Below, piece after piece: positions 7,485 through 16,423 of a stretch of 64,000 nucleotides of DNA. The stretch is from FEN-1191 sp964528845 (GTDB lineage: Bacteria > Pseudomonadota > Gammaproteobacteria > Steroidobacterales > Steroidobacteraceae): contig CAZGVE010000009.1 in the NCBI GenBank assembly GCA_964528845.1, forward strand, positions 1 through 64,000. Direction: 5' to 3'. Numbering within the stretch: position 1 is the stretch's first letter; every line of letters begins with the position of its first letter. Made by a program: the position numbers and the translations under genes. The notes beneath the pieces are model-generated. The model worked only from the letters and a program-made list of their open reading frames with translations, made no database searches and was not told the origin of the DNA.

Positions 7485-10244
7485 CTACAGCGCCGCGCGG
7501 ACGCCGACGGTCACCAGGCGACCGATCGGATTGGCTTCCTGCTTGTCGAAGCCGTTCGCAGCGTTGTCGCCCTGCACGCCTTCATCGACGTACGGCGGAT
7601 CCTCGTTGAACACGTTGTCGACGTCCAGCGTGAACTGGACCTTCTGCAACAGGTGCTGCTTGAACGGGGTAACCCCGAAGTGCAGCGACACCGGCTTGTA
7701 GTCCCTGATGGGATGGTAGGTCGTGTTCGCGTAGTACTGGTACGCGCCGGTGTAGTTCACGTAGATGGCACCGTCGATCAGGTCATTCGACCACTCGATG
7801 CTGCCGCGTCCCTGCCACTTGGGATCCGTTCCGGTCCCCAGTTCGTTCAGGAAGCTGCCCGATCCCTGCACGCCCTGGGCCTCATACAGCGTCAGGCTGG
7901 TCCCGCCGACGTTGACCGTGAACTGCCCACCCATCACGCGCCGGGTATAGGACGCGTTGAAATCGAAGCCGGCAAAATTGACGGCACCGATGTTCTGGCG
8001 TCGCAGGTCGAGCAGCAGTCCCGGCAGTGCACCGCCGTTGATCGACGACACCTGCAGCGGATAGCCCGCGATGAAGGCCTGCTCCTGGGCCAGCGTCGGA
8101 TACACCGTATAGAACTTCGCCGCCGCACCGCCCGAATACAGGAAGGGAGGTGGCAGGAAGCCGATCTGGTTGCTGAAGGAGGAGTGGAAGTAGTTCAGGC
8201 CGAACTTCAACCCCGTCAGCTCCGGCAGCGTCTCGTCGAAGCCGACGGAGTAGTTCTTCGACAGTTCCGGCGAAATGTTGGTGCTGCCGCCGTTCTTGAT
8301 GATCGTGAACAGCCCCGGCGTGCCAGGCGGCGAACCGGGAGGCGGGAAGATGCAGCAGAACGCCTGCGCATGACTGTCGATCGAGGGCACCGTGTCATCC
8401 GCGAGGTTCGGCGCATGGAACGAGGTCGAGTAGTTGCCGTGGATCTGCAGTCCGCCGCCCGGCGACCAGTTGAACCCGTACTTCGGATTGGTGGTACCGC
8501 CGAAGTCGTTGTACTGATCGTGACGCGCCGACAGCGAGACTTCGAGCCGCTGCAGCCCCGGCAGCGCGTTCGAGGCGCCGAAGATCGGCACGTACACCTC
8601 GATGTACTCCGACGCATCGGTACGGGCATTGATCGCATGATCCGCGAGCGTCGGTGCTCCGGTGTCACGCGTGCCGCTCGTCGCGAGTCCGTCGTAGGTC
8701 TCGCGGCGGTAGGAACCGCCGACCGAGAGCTTGACGTCACCGCCCGCGATGTGGAACAGCGAGCCGTCGAAACTCACCAGTCCTTCGCTCAGGTTCTGCA
8801 CCACCGCATAGGCGTTGTACAGGTAGTCCTGCAGCGAGTTCACGACATAGGACGTGTTCGGGCCAAACGGGTTGAACGCCGTGTTCAGGGTCGTGCCGGA
8901 CAATGCCGCCTGGTAGTTCGCGAAGTTCGTGAACCGGTTGACGAAGTAGTCGGACTCGTGACCGAAGTTGCCGACGAACTTGCCTTCCCAGCTGGGTCCG
9001 ATCTTCCAGGTCAGGCCGACGCGCCCCGTGTAGGTCTTGAAGTTCAGATCATCGCGCAGCGGCACGCCGACGATGTTCTCGAGGCCGTAGTCGAAGCCGA
9101 TGCTCGTGACCGCCGGGCCCGCATAGGACGCGGGAAGCTGGAAGTACGGATTCGTGTTGTTGATCGTGAAGTTGGTCGCCTCACCCTGCACGACATCCTT
9201 CTCCGCGTCATGGACCGCGAAGAACGCCTGGCCCCACAGCTCCAGCGTATCGGTGAGCTCCTGGTGCGCATTGAGGACGGCGTTGTTGCGCCATTCGCGC
9301 GGGATCAGCGAGTTGTAGCCGCTGTTGTCGCACTTGTTGGCAGGTCCGGCTGCGCCGAGCTGCCTGGTCGAGGACAGCGGGTAGGCGGTCGGGGTCCCAT
9401 TCGGATTCGCCATCGTGATGGTATTCGGGTTAGTGACATACACCGTGCCCGGATCGCATCCCGTATCCCGCCAGTCGAAGCCCGGATTGCCGGCGGCGTC
9501 CGTCTCGTTGGTCTGGTTCAGGTGGTAGAAGCTGCTGCGCTGCAGGCCGAACAGCTCTGAGTTGCCCTCGTACTGGTAGGCAAGCATGACATTGCCGCCT
9601 TCCCAGCTGTGGCCCCAGGCGATGCTCGCGTCGGAGTGGTCATACCCGCTGGCGAAGCCATAGCGCGCATTGACCTCGACTCCGTCGAAGTTCTTGCGCA
9701 GCACGAGATTGACCACGCCGGTGACGGCGTCCGAACCGTAGATCGACGAGGCACCGTCCGGTACCACTTCAACGCGCTCGAGCGCCGAGGCCGGAATCGA
9801 GGACGGATCCGGAGAGTTCGACAGGATGCCGGCACCGACTCCCCGGTAGCCGTCGAACAGCACCAGCACCAGGCCGGTTCCCGGCAGTCCGTGGATGCTG
9901 GGCAGGTTGATCGAATTCATGGGATCGGAGCGGATCGGTGGCGTCCCGTTCAAGCCGCTGAGCGCCGGAATCTGGTGCAGGATGTCATTGACGCTCGAGG
10001 CGCTGGTGGCCTGGATCTCGTGCTCCGTGACGGTGACCAGCTCCGAACCGGTAGGCGCAATGCCGCGAATACTGGTGCCGGTGACGACGATCTCACTGAG
10101 CTCTTCGGTCGCCGCGGCATTCGCTGCGGTCTGGGAGCTCTGCGCAAACACATTTGTGGCGAATAAAGCACACGCCGCCATGGCGCTGCAGCAAAGAAGC
10201 GTGCCGAGGTGCGCTCGCGGCGCCGGCATGTTTCGGATCAGCAT
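7485..10244 (-). CDS. TonB-dependent outer-membrane receptor
   Basis: From the ATG at 10244, which is preceded by a strong GGGAGGGG ribosome site, the protein is 919 residues. It has a signal peptide (ending VFAQ), a TonB-box-like EIVVTG segment, a plug domain (VNDILHQIPAL, then GSDAVTGVVNLVLRKNFDG), and a long beta-barrel with many aromatic strand motifs; the C-terminus is VTVGVRAAL. The reading frame stays open upstream to 10616, but that part has no signal peptide and lies in the regulatory region. Such receptors import scarce or large substrates, and the neighbours suggest a carbohydrate or sugar-acid substrate. A terminator follows the gene, so it is probably transcribed alone. Confidence 0.9.
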   Translation of the reverse strand: MLIRNMPAPRAHLGTLLCCSAMAACALFATNVFAQSSQTAANAAATEELSEIVVTGTSIRGIAPTGSELVTVTEHEIQATSASSVNDILHQIPALSGLNGTPPIRSDPMNSINLPSIHGLPGTGLVLVLFDGYRGVGAGILSNSPDPSSIPASALERVEVVPDGASSIYGSDAVTGVVNLVLRKNFDGVEVNARYGFASGYDHSDASIAWGHSWEGGNVMLAYQYEGNSELFGLQRSSFYHLNQTNETDAAGNPGFDWRDTGCDPGTVYVTNPNTITMANPNGTPTAYPLSSTRQLGAAGPANKCDNSGYNSLIPREWRNNAVLNAHQELTDTLELWGQAFFAVHDAEKDVVQGEATNFTINNTNPYFQLPASYAGPAVTSIGFDYGLENIVGVPLRDDLNFKTYTGRVGLTWKIGPSWEGKFVGNFGHESDYFVNRFTNFANYQAALSGTTLNTAFNPFGPNTSYVVNSLQDYLYNAYAVVQNLSEGLVSFDGSLFHIAGGDVKLSVGGSYRRETYDGLATSGTRDTGAPTLADHAINARTDASEYIEVYVPIFGASNALPGLQRLEVSLSARHDQYNDFGGTTNPKYGFNWSPGGGLQIHGNYSTSFHAPNLADDTVPSIDSHAQAFCCIFPPPGSPPGTPGLFTIIKNGGSTNISPELSKNYSVGFDETLPELTGLKFGLNYFHSSFSNQIGFLPPPFLYSGGAAAKFYTVYPTLAQEQAFIAGYPLQVSSINGGALPGLLLDLRRQNIGAVNFAGFDFNASYTRRVMGGQFTVNVGGTSLTLYEAQGVQGSGSFLNELGTGTDPKWQGRGSIEWSNDLIDGAIYVNYTGAYQYYANTTYHPIRDYKPVSLHFGVTPFKQHLLQKVQFTLDVDNVFNEDPPYVDEGVQGDNAANGFDKQEANPIGRLVTVGVRAAL

Positions 10245-10599
10245 AAATCCCCTCCCGTCCATTGTTGTCGATCGCCGTCCAGCTTCTGGATCGCGCCGGC
10301 ATGGCACTACTGCTGCCGCCGGGCTCCCATGGGGGCATCCGTATCCCCCGTAATCATCGATCTGGGTTGTTGTGTCGGTGCGATCATAACCCCACGAAAT
10401 CTGCGCTCTCCCTATCATCAGTCCATGCAGAAATATTGTTCCGGGCGGGAAAGAATGCCGGCCGCAGGTATCTCGCGACGGATGGGGCATGCTGCGCTGA
10501 ACGTGCGTGCCGGCCGCTCGCTGGCAGCGGACACGCGTTGCAACTAAGATACTTGCAGGCAATGGGCCTTGAGAGCCGCAATTGGTTGAAGGGGGCAAG
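10245..10599. promoter_or_regulatory. Divergent intergenic region of the TonB receptor and propeller genes
   Basis: These 355 bases separate two divergent genes and contain no convincing gene. They hold the two ribosome sites (GGGAGGGG for the receptor; GAAGGGGG just before 10600) and a 38-bp element at 10411-10448 that is repeated at 21066-21103. I could not assign firm -35/-10 boxes. Confidence 0.6.
10411..10448. promoter_or_regulatory. Shared 38-bp element, copy A (putative operator)
   Basis: By eye 30 of 38 positions match copy B (21066-21103). The centre is an inverted repeat, CAGAA-ATATTG-TTCCG (10428-10443), one mismatch from a perfect dyad. It sits between the divergent TonB receptor and propeller genes. 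Two matching copies in two divergent promoter regions of one catabolic island fit an operator for a common regulator. Confidence 0.55.
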
Positions 10600-11816
10600 A
10601 TGTTCCGCGGGACCACGCCGAGTCGCGTTCTGCTGGTGACCCTGACGGCATCACTGGCCCTCTCTGGGCTGCAAGCCCGCGCCGAATCGAGNNNNNNNNN
10701 NNNNNNNNNNNNNNNNNNNNNNNNNNNNNNNNNNNNNNNNNNNNNNNNNNNNNNNNNNNNNNNNNNNNNNNNNNNNNNNNNNNNNNNNNNNTGACCCTGA
10801 CGGCATCACTGGCCCTCTCTGGGCTGCAAGCCCGCGCCGAATCGAGTTACGCACCCCCGAACAGCGGCGCGGTGCCGGATCCCTACCATACATTCGTTGA
10901 ATTCGGCACCTTGCCCGATGGACGCAAATGGGGCGCCAGCGCCGGCATCTCCGTGGCGCCCGACGGGCGCATCTGGGATGTCGAGCGCTGTGGCACCAAT
11001 TCCTGCGTCGGCTCCAGCGTCGATCCGATCCTCGAGCTCGATCAGCACACCGGTAAGGTGCTCCGACATTTTGGTGGCGGCATGTTCGTGCAGCCGCATG
11101 GCCTCTACGTCGACCGCGGCGGCAACGTCTGGGTCACGGACGGGCTCGACAAGGACGGCAAAGGACAACAGGTCTTCAAGTTCAGTCCTGACGGCAAGTT
11201 GCTGCTGACCCTCGGCAAGGCAGGCGTGGCCGGTAGCGGCACCGACGAACTCGAAGCCCCCAATGCCGTAGTGGTCGCGCCGAACGGCGATATCTTCGTA
11301 GGCGAGGGACACAATCCGACGCTCGAGCATTCCCGGATCATGAAGTTCGACCGGACCGGAAAATTCCTCAAGATCATCGGCAAGATGGGCAGCGGCCCCG
11401 GTGAGTTCATAGAACCGCACGGTCTCGCGATGGATTCCCACGGCCGTCTGTTCGTGGGTGACCGCTCGAACAACCGCATCCAGATCCTGGATCAGGACGG
11501 CCAGTTTATCGCCGAATGGAAGCAGTTCGGACGACCCAGTGGACTGTTCATCCGCAACGACATCCTCTATGTCAGCGACTCGGAATCGCATTCCGACAAG
11601 CCGGGTACCCACGGCTACAACCCGGGCTGCGAACGGGGGGTCCGCATCGGCAGCGTCAAGGACGGCAAGGTCACCGCGTTCATTCCCAATCCGGATGGCC
11701 TCACGGGCGGTTCGGAAGGCGTCGCCGTTGACCACGATGGCAACGTGTACGGCGCTTCGAGGATTGCCGCGGAAGCCGGTCGCATCGAGAAATTCACGCC
11801 CAACGGGCAGCACTGA
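10600..11816 (+). CDS. Secreted NHL-repeat / six-bladed propeller protein (interrupted by a false assembly gap)
   Basis: Start ATG at 10600 has the ribosome site GAAGGGGG. A signal peptide (ending ARA) is followed by 100 N and a 55-bp duplicate of the preceding sequence. Removing the extra 155 bases joins both halves in frame to give 353 residues. The mature part carries NHL repeats such as PHGLYVDRGGNVWVTD, PNGDIFVGEG and PHGLAMDSHGRLFVGDRSNN, as in peptidyl-hydroxyglycine lyase-like and SMP-30-like propellers. It lies 43 bases before the exported enolase-superfamily gene and probably forms an operon with it. The function is unknown; a lactonase or a binding protein is possible. Confidence 0.82.
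10637..10846. repeat. False gap: 100 N between identical 55-bp contig ends
   Basis: Bases 10637-10691 and 10792-10846 are identical and flank 100 N. Deleting the N and one copy restores an uninterrupted propeller gene, so nothing appears to be missing. The duplication should not be read as a biological repeat. Confidence 0.92.
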
Positions 11817-11859
11817 GCAGACCCGGCACGGGCGAGCCAGCATAGCGGGGAGATCAGTC

Positions 11860-13161
11860 GTGCGCAGAAGGGATATTTTGAAGGGATTGCCGATCGCGGC
11901 GGCGGCGGTCGGCGCCGCAGCAATGCCGGCAATGGCGGCGGTGTCATCGCCGGTCGGAATGCGCATCAAGATCACCGACGTGCGTATCGTGGTGCTGCGG
12001 GTCGTCAAGGAGGTCGGATCCTTCGTCGGCTTCATGGGACCCGACGACATCAACGTCGTGCGCGTGGGCGGCGGCTCGTTCATCGAAATCCACACCGATC
12101 AGCCGGGACTGGTCGGCATCGGTTCCGGAATCGATCCCGCCTACTTGCCCGCGCTGCGCGCGGAATTGATCGGCAACGATCCGTTCGAGATCCAGCGTCT
12201 GGTGGCGAATCTGCGAGGCCAGACGGGCCTGCATCGGGTCTCGCGCCCACCGCCGCCCACCTCTCCGGTTCCGGCCGGCGCTCCGGTGCCGACCACTGGC
12301 GGGGCGTCCGGAGCCGAGCGCGCCTCCTCCGCCGCCGAGATCGCCTTATGGGATCTGGTCGGCAAGGCACTGAACGTGCCGCTGTACCGCTTGTGGGGTC
12401 CGGCCAAGGATCGGGTGGCACCGTACGCCAGCGAAGCGCGTCTTGGCACACCGGAAGAGCGGGCGGATCTGGCGCTCCGCCTGAAGAATGAAGGCTGGCG
12501 GGCCATCAAGTATCGAGCCCATTTCGCGAGCATGAAGGACGACGTCCGTCTGGTGGAAGTCACTCGCAAGGCCGTGGGCGATGACTTCGACATCATGTGC
12601 GACGCGAACCAGGCCACGAACGGGCCGCTGACGCCGAGCGTCCGGTGGGACTTCCGCCGCGCGCTGGAGACCGCCCGCGCGTACGAGCAGCTCGGCGTGT
12701 ACTGGCTCGAGGAACCGCTGCCACGCTACGACTACGAGCACCTGGCCGAACTGAATCGGCTCGTGGACGTGCCGATCGCCGGCGGCGAGGGCAACCGGGG
12801 CATGCGGGAGTTCCGCGATCTGCTCGATCGCGGCTGTTTCGACATCATCCAGCCGGAAGTGCTGATTGATGGCCCGATGGCGCTGCGCAAGTACGCGGTA
12901 CTGGCTGAGTCAATGAACAAGCTGATCAGCCCGCACATCGGCGATGCCTGCATCGCAACGGTCTGCAACATGCACCTGGCGGCAACCTGGCCCAACTGTC
13001 CGTATATCGAGGTCTACCACGACCTGCCGATGAACGACTATCGCAATACCTTCGCGCTGTTCGAGGAACCACCGGTGCTGGACAAGGAAGGCTACTTCAG
13101 CGTGCCGCAGAAACCCGGACTGGGCGTGACCATCAACCGGGATTTCATCATTCCCGGCTGA
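11860..13161 (+). CDS. Exported enolase-superfamily (mandelate racemase/muconate lactonizing) dehydratase-like enzyme
   Basis: The chosen GTG start at 11860 has a GGGGA ribosome site and gives 433 residues beginning with a twin-arginine leader (RRRDILKG, then a hydrophobic segment to about residue 27). The catalytic barrel shows the superfamily signature: KYR (217-219), metal ligands Asp248 (CDAN), Glu284/285 (EEP) and Glu310 (GGEG), and a general-base His359 (SPHIGD). These residues match acid-sugar dehydratases of this superfamily. Export of such an enzyme is unusual, and the Tat signal fits a protein folded with its metal before transport. Residues about 128-150 are a Pro-rich insertion. 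The longer open frame back to 11458 overlaps the previous gene and is not used. Confidence 0.85.
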   Translation: MRRRDILKGLPIAAAAVGAAAMPAMAAVSSPVGMRIKITDVRIVVLRVVKEVGSFVGFMGPDDINVVRVGGGSFIEIHTDQPGLVGIGSGIDPAYLPALRAELIGNDPFEIQRLVANLRGQTGLHRVSRPPPPTSPVPAGAPVPTTGGASGAERASSAAEIALWDLVGKALNVPLYRLWGPAKDRVAPYASEARLGTPEERADLALRLKNEGWRAIKYRAHFASMKDDVRLVEVTRKAVGDDFDIMCDANQATNGPLTPSVRWDFRRALETARAYEQLGVYWLEEPLPRYDYEHLAELNRLVDVPIAGGEGNRGMREFRDLLDRGCFDIIQPEVLIDGPMALRKYAVLAESMNKLISPHIGDACIATVCNMHLAATWPNCPYIEVYHDLPMNDYRNTFALFEEPPVLDKEGYFSVPQKPGLGVTINRDFIIPG

Positions 13162-13167
13162 TGGCGC

Positions 13168-13193
13168 CGCGATCGCGCACTGCCGCGATCGCG
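13168..13193. terminator. Hairpin between convergent genes
   Basis: Two copies of CGCGATCGCG (13168-13177 and 13184-13193) can pair with each other across a 6-base loop, between the convergent dehydratase and cupin genes. There is no T-tract on either side, so termination in both directions is only a suggestion. Confidence 0.35.
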
Positions 13194-13203
13194 CGCTGCG
13201 CGA

Positions 13204-14091
13204 TCAGGCCGCCGCGCTTTCCTCGGTGTCGTCCGCGATCAGCGGCAGCGAGCCGATGCGCGATTCGTCGGGCAGTCCGAGCAGCAGGATTTCCGCCGTT
13301 TGGTCGGCCCGGAATGTCGCCTGCTCGCCGTCCTTGAGATAGGCCGACGTATAGCGACGCATCGGTACGCCTTCTACCGATCCGGTGCCGGACAGCGCCA
13401 TGAACAGCCCGCGCCCGCGGGCGACATAGCTCGAGCCCGGTGAGAGCCGGTAGCGGCCGCAGCGGATATTGCAGTCCGTAAAGGTACCGAGTGCCTTCTC
13501 CTCGACGCCGGGCGCACCGGAGAGCGGCTGCCAGCGGAAGGCTTCCGGGTTCATCAGGATCGGATCGGCGTATTGCGGCTTCGGATAGACCATCGGCCGC
13601 TGGTTGGCAAACTCCCAGACCGCCTGGAAGCTGTCCATGTTCTTCTTGCCGGGAACGCCCTCGTTGCGCCGAAAGATTCCACGCTCGAACGTCCCGAACT
13701 GCTTCATCGTCTCGTAGGCCAAGTCGACCTGGCGCTGGGCCAGGTAGCCGGAGCCGCTCGGTCCGCCAAACTGCACGACCGCCACCAGATTCGGCCCCTG
13801 GGAACTCTGCGGGCCGTAGTAGGCCCCTTCGGGGAAATATCCGAGAATGCCGGGCTTCATGCGGCCGTTGCGGTCGAAATCGCATTCACCCTCGATCTGG
13901 AAGCGGAACTGATCGAAGTTGTGCCGGTGGCGGGGGGAGAAGAAGTCGCCGCTCTGGTGGAACAGGCCGAACTTGAAATTGCCCGGAGTGCCGGGTTCGC
14001 CGACCAGGAAGGGCCATTTCTTCAGGGTGCCGGCCCGCACGCTGCTGGCCTCGGCATCCAATGGCATCTCATCGCCCTGCACGATCTGCAT
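13204..14091 (-). CDS. Cupin-fold protein
   Basis: The 295-residue protein has an N-terminal cupin motif, SPRHRHNFDQFRFQIEGE (about 52-69), followed by the second motif with PGILGYFPEGAYYG, giving the His/Glu set that binds a metal. A second half with YRLSPGSSYVARGRGLFMALSGTG resembles another cupin barrel without the His cluster, so it may be a bicupin with one active site. No signal peptide is seen. It is the last gene of the eight-gene operon, 24 bases after the permease gene. Cupins in sugar-acid operons can be isomerases, epimerases or dioxygenases, and I cannot choose among these. Confidence 0.7.
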   Translation of the reverse strand: MQIVQGDEMPLDAEASSVRAGTLKKWPFLVGEPGTPGNFKFGLFHQSGDFFSPRHRHNFDQFRFQIEGECDFDRNGRMKPGILGYFPEGAYYGPQSSQGPNLVAVVQFGGPSGSGYLAQRQVDLAYETMKQFGTFERGIFRRNEGVPGKKNMDSFQAVWEFANQRPMVYPKPQYADPILMNPEAFRWQPLSGAPGVEEKALGTFTDCNIRCGRYRLSPGSSYVARGRGLFMALSGTGSVEGVPMRRYTSAYLKDGEQATFRADQTAEILLLGLPDESRIGSLPLIADDTEESAAA

Positions 14092-14115
14092 GACCGTTCT
14101 CCTTGAAATCCGTCG

Positions 14116-14856
14116 CTAGCGCCCGTGTGCGTGTACCCGGTGCTCGATCGCCAGAATGACTGAATTCGCGCCGGTTGCAATCAGGAATAACAACAACGTC
14201 AGCGCCATGATATCCGGCACGTTATGGTTGTCCATCGCGCGCACCAGCATGAACCCCAAGCCCTGGCTGGAGGCGAACAACTCCCCGATCAGGGTACCGA
14301 GCAGCGTGGTCGAGAACCCGATGCGCAGGCCCGTCACGATCTCCGGCAGCGTGGCCGGCACCAGGATATGTCGTGCCAGACTCAACCGCGGCAGCCGCAG
14401 CACCCGTCCGGTGCGCAGCAGCACCGGCCGGATGTTGCGGATCGCGCCGATCGCGAACAGCGCTACCGGAAAGAAGCCGTGAATCGCGCCAAAGGCGATC
14501 TTCGCGGAGATGCCGAGCCCGAAGATCAGCAGGATGACCGGATACAGCACGATCTTTGGTATCGAATACAGGGTTTCCAGTATCGGTGACAGGATCTCCC
14601 GGGCGGCGCTGCTGGAGCCGATCGCGGTGCCAATGACGAGCCCGCCCACCAGCGCCAGCACGGCGGCGCAGGCGAAGGCCAGGCCCGTGGCGCGGGCGTG
14701 CTCCCAGAATCCCTCCTGCCGCACCAGCTGGCCCAGGCGCTGCACGGTCTGCAGCGGTGGCGTGATCGCATCCGGGCCGGCGAGCTGGTAGGCCAGCTGC
14801 CACAGCACGGTCAGCGCCAGGACCAGGATCAGGTAGTCGCTCCAGCGCTGCTTCAC
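14116..14856 (-). CDS. ABC transporter permease (NitT/TauT/SsuC type), second copy
   Basis: From the GTG at 14856 the protein is 246 residues with about six membrane helices. The EAA-loop region lies around LPATLPEIVTGLRIGFS, the coupling-helix motif of binding-protein-dependent permeases. GTG is used because the first permease ends in TGA overlapping it (GTGA), a translationally coupled junction; the open frame continues upstream but only as a shadow of that gene. It pairs with the permease at 14853-15608, the ATPase and the binding protein as one importer. Confidence 0.88.
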   Translation of the reverse strand: MKQRWSDYLILVLALTVLWQLAYQLAGPDAITPPLQTVQRLGQLVRQEGFWEHARATGLAFACAAVLALVGGLVIGTAIGSSSAAREILSPILETLYSIPKIVLYPVILLIFGLGISAKIAFGAIHGFFPVALFAIGAIRNIRPVLLRTGRVLRLPRLSLARHILVPATLPEIVTGLRIGFSTTLLGTLIGELFASSQGLGFMLVRAMDNHNVPDIMALTLLLFLIATGANSVILAIEHRVHAHGR

Positions 14857-15608
14857 GAGCGGTACCAGCGGCGATAGATGCGCGCTTCCCAGCGCTGCAG
14901 CCCGGAATTGATCACCGCGACCACGATGAAGATCAGGACGATCAGCCCGTACATCGTGGCGTTGTCGAATTCGTTGAAGGACAGCGACAGCCGCCGGCCG
15001 AGTCCGGCGGTCGCGAGGATGAACTCGCCGGCGATGACCCCGATCACCGAATACGCCACCGCAAGCTTGAGCCCGGTGAACAGGTGTGGCGTCGCGGCCG
15101 GCAGTACGATCCGCAGCGCGGTGGCGGAGCGATCCATGCGCAGCACGCGGGCCACCTTGCCGTAGACGGTCGGGATGCGGTCGATGGCCGTGAGCGTGGA
15201 GGAGATCATCGCGACGACGCCGAACATCGCGCCCATGACGATCAGTGAGAGCTGATTGATGCCGAAGATCACGATCAGCAGCGGATAGAACACGAAGGTC
15301 GGCACTGAATAGTAGGACAGCAGCACCGGATTCAGTACCCGCCGCAGCCGGGGCAGCGCGTGGATCACGAGTCCGAGCACGAAACCGGGAACGGCAGACA
15401 GCACGATCGCTGCCCCGACGTTCTCGAATGTATAGCGGGCGTCGGCCCAGAACCAGTCGGCGTGCAGGATCATCCCTGCCAGGGCCACGACCATCTGCGA
15501 CGGAGCAATCATCGTGAAGGCGCTGATCACGCCGCTGCGGCACAGCCCCTCGAGCGCCAGCACCACCGCTGCCGTGATTCCGAGGCGCCAGAGTGCCGGA
15601 TGCCTCAT
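14853..15608 (-). CDS. ABC transporter permease (NitT/TauT/SsuC type), first copy
   Basis: This 251-residue integral membrane protein has the same fold as its neighbour, with EAA-loop sequence LPAATPHLFTGLKLAVAYS. Two different permeases imply a heterodimeric membrane channel. The start at 15608 lies in the second unit of a 14-bp tandem duplication (15595-15622). The other unit provides an ATG at 15622 that is followed by a stop after five codons. The gene is probably translated by coupling to the ATPase gene upstream. Confidence 0.88.
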   Translation of the reverse strand: MRHPALWRLGITAAVVLALEGLCRSGVISAFTMIAPSQMVVALAGMILHADWFWADARYTFENVGAAIVLSAVPGFVLGLVIHALPRLRRVLNPVLLSYYSVPTFVFYPLLIVIFGINQLSLIVMGAMFGVVAMISSTLTAIDRIPTVYGKVARVLRMDRSATALRIVLPAATPHLFTGLKLAVAYSVIGVIAGEFILATAGLGRRLSLSFNEFDNATMYGLIVLIFIVVAVINSGLQRWEARIYRRWYRS

Positions 15609-15622
15609 GCCGGATGCCTCAT
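15595..15622. repeat. 14-bp tandem duplication creating a five-codon relay ORF
   Basis: GCCGGATGCCTCAT occurs twice in direct succession (15595-15608, 15609-15622). On the minus strand each copy starts with ATGA. The ATPase stop TGA (15621-15619) overlaps the ATG at 15622. That ATG opens M-R-H-P-A-stop, and this stop overlaps the permease ATG at 15608. The ancestral ATGA junction thus appears to have been duplicated. Confidence 0.8.
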
Positions 15623-16416
15623 GTAATGCCGAGCGCCTTCTTCGACTCGTCGCGGATCAGCTCCCATAGCCGGCTGGTGAACAGTCCAAATCCTGGCTCG
15701 GCGACGATCCGTGAATCGCGCTCGCGCGGCCAGTGGGTCTCGAGCACGGCGATGAACCGGCCCGGCCGGGAGGACATCACCGCGACGCGATCGGACAGCA
15801 TCGCCGCCTCATCCAGCGCATGCGTGATCAGCATCACCGTCGCGCCGGTTTCACGCCACAGACGCAGCAGTTCCTCTCCCATCAGCAGCCGCGTCTGCTG
15901 ATCGAGCGCGCCGAACGGCTCGTCGAGCAGGATCAGCCGCGGCCGCAGCACCAGGGTGCGCGCGATGCAGACCCGCTGGCGCATCCCCCCGGAAAGCTGC
16001 GAGGGATAGGCGCGACGGAACGCATTCAGGCCCATGAACGCGATCGCCTCGTCGACGCGCCTGGCGATCTCCGCGCCGTCGATCCCCGCCCGCTGCAGCC
16101 CGAACGCGACGTTGTCGCGCACCGTCAGCCAGGGGAAGGTCGCATCCTCCTGGAACACGACGCCGACACCTTCCGGCACCTGGTTATCGACCGGGCGCCC
16201 TTCGAAGGTGACCGTGCCGGTGCTCGGCAATGCCAGTCCGGCGACGGTCTCGAGCAGCGTGGACTTGCCACAGCCGGAGGGACCTACGACGCCGACGAAT
16301 TCGCCGCGCCGGAGGCTGAAATCGATGGGTCCGAGCGCGTGCACCTCACCGTGACCGGAATGCGCCGGATAGACCCGAGTGACGGCGTTCAGGGTTACAT
16401 GGACGTCGGCGGACAC
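15619..16416 (-). CDS. ABC transporter ATP-binding protein (TauB/SsuB type)
   Basis: The 265-residue protein has a Walker A GPSGCGKST (45-53), a Q-loop VVFQED, the ABC signature LSGGMRQR (141-148), Walker B LILLDEP (161-167) and the D-loop ALDQQT. It resembles the ATPases of nitrate, taurine and sulfonate importers. It is translated just before the first permease, with an overlapping stop-start junction, and seven bases after the binding-protein gene. It powers the importer encoded by this operon. Confidence 0.93.
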   Translation of the reverse strand: MSADVHVTLNAVTRVYPAHSGHGEVHALGPIDFSLRRGEFVGVVGPSGCGKSTLLETVAGLALPSTGTVTFEGRPVDNQVPEGVGVVFQEDATFPWLTVRDNVAFGLQRAGIDGAEIARRVDEAIAFMGLNAFRRAYPSQLSGGMRQRVCIARTLVLRPRLILLDEPFGALDQQTRLLMGEELLRLWRETGATVMLITHALDEAAMLSDRVAVMSSRPGRFIAVLETHWPRERDSRIVAEPGFGLFTSRLWELIRDESKKALGIT

Positions 16417-16423
16417 GCTGCCT

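Noticed and set aside
10245..10616. N-terminal extension of the TonB receptor frame up to 10616
   Set aside because: The extra residues have no signal peptide or ribosome site, and the ATG at 10244 has both.
11458..11859. N-terminal extension of the enolase-superfamily frame
   Set aside because: It overlaps the propeller gene in another frame, and the GTG at 11860 starts a twin-arginine leader after a ribosome site.
13168..13193. GCGATCGC octamers as a HIP1-type repeat
   Set aside because: Only two copies in one intergenic hairpin in a non-cyanobacterial genome; a hairpin explanation is simpler.
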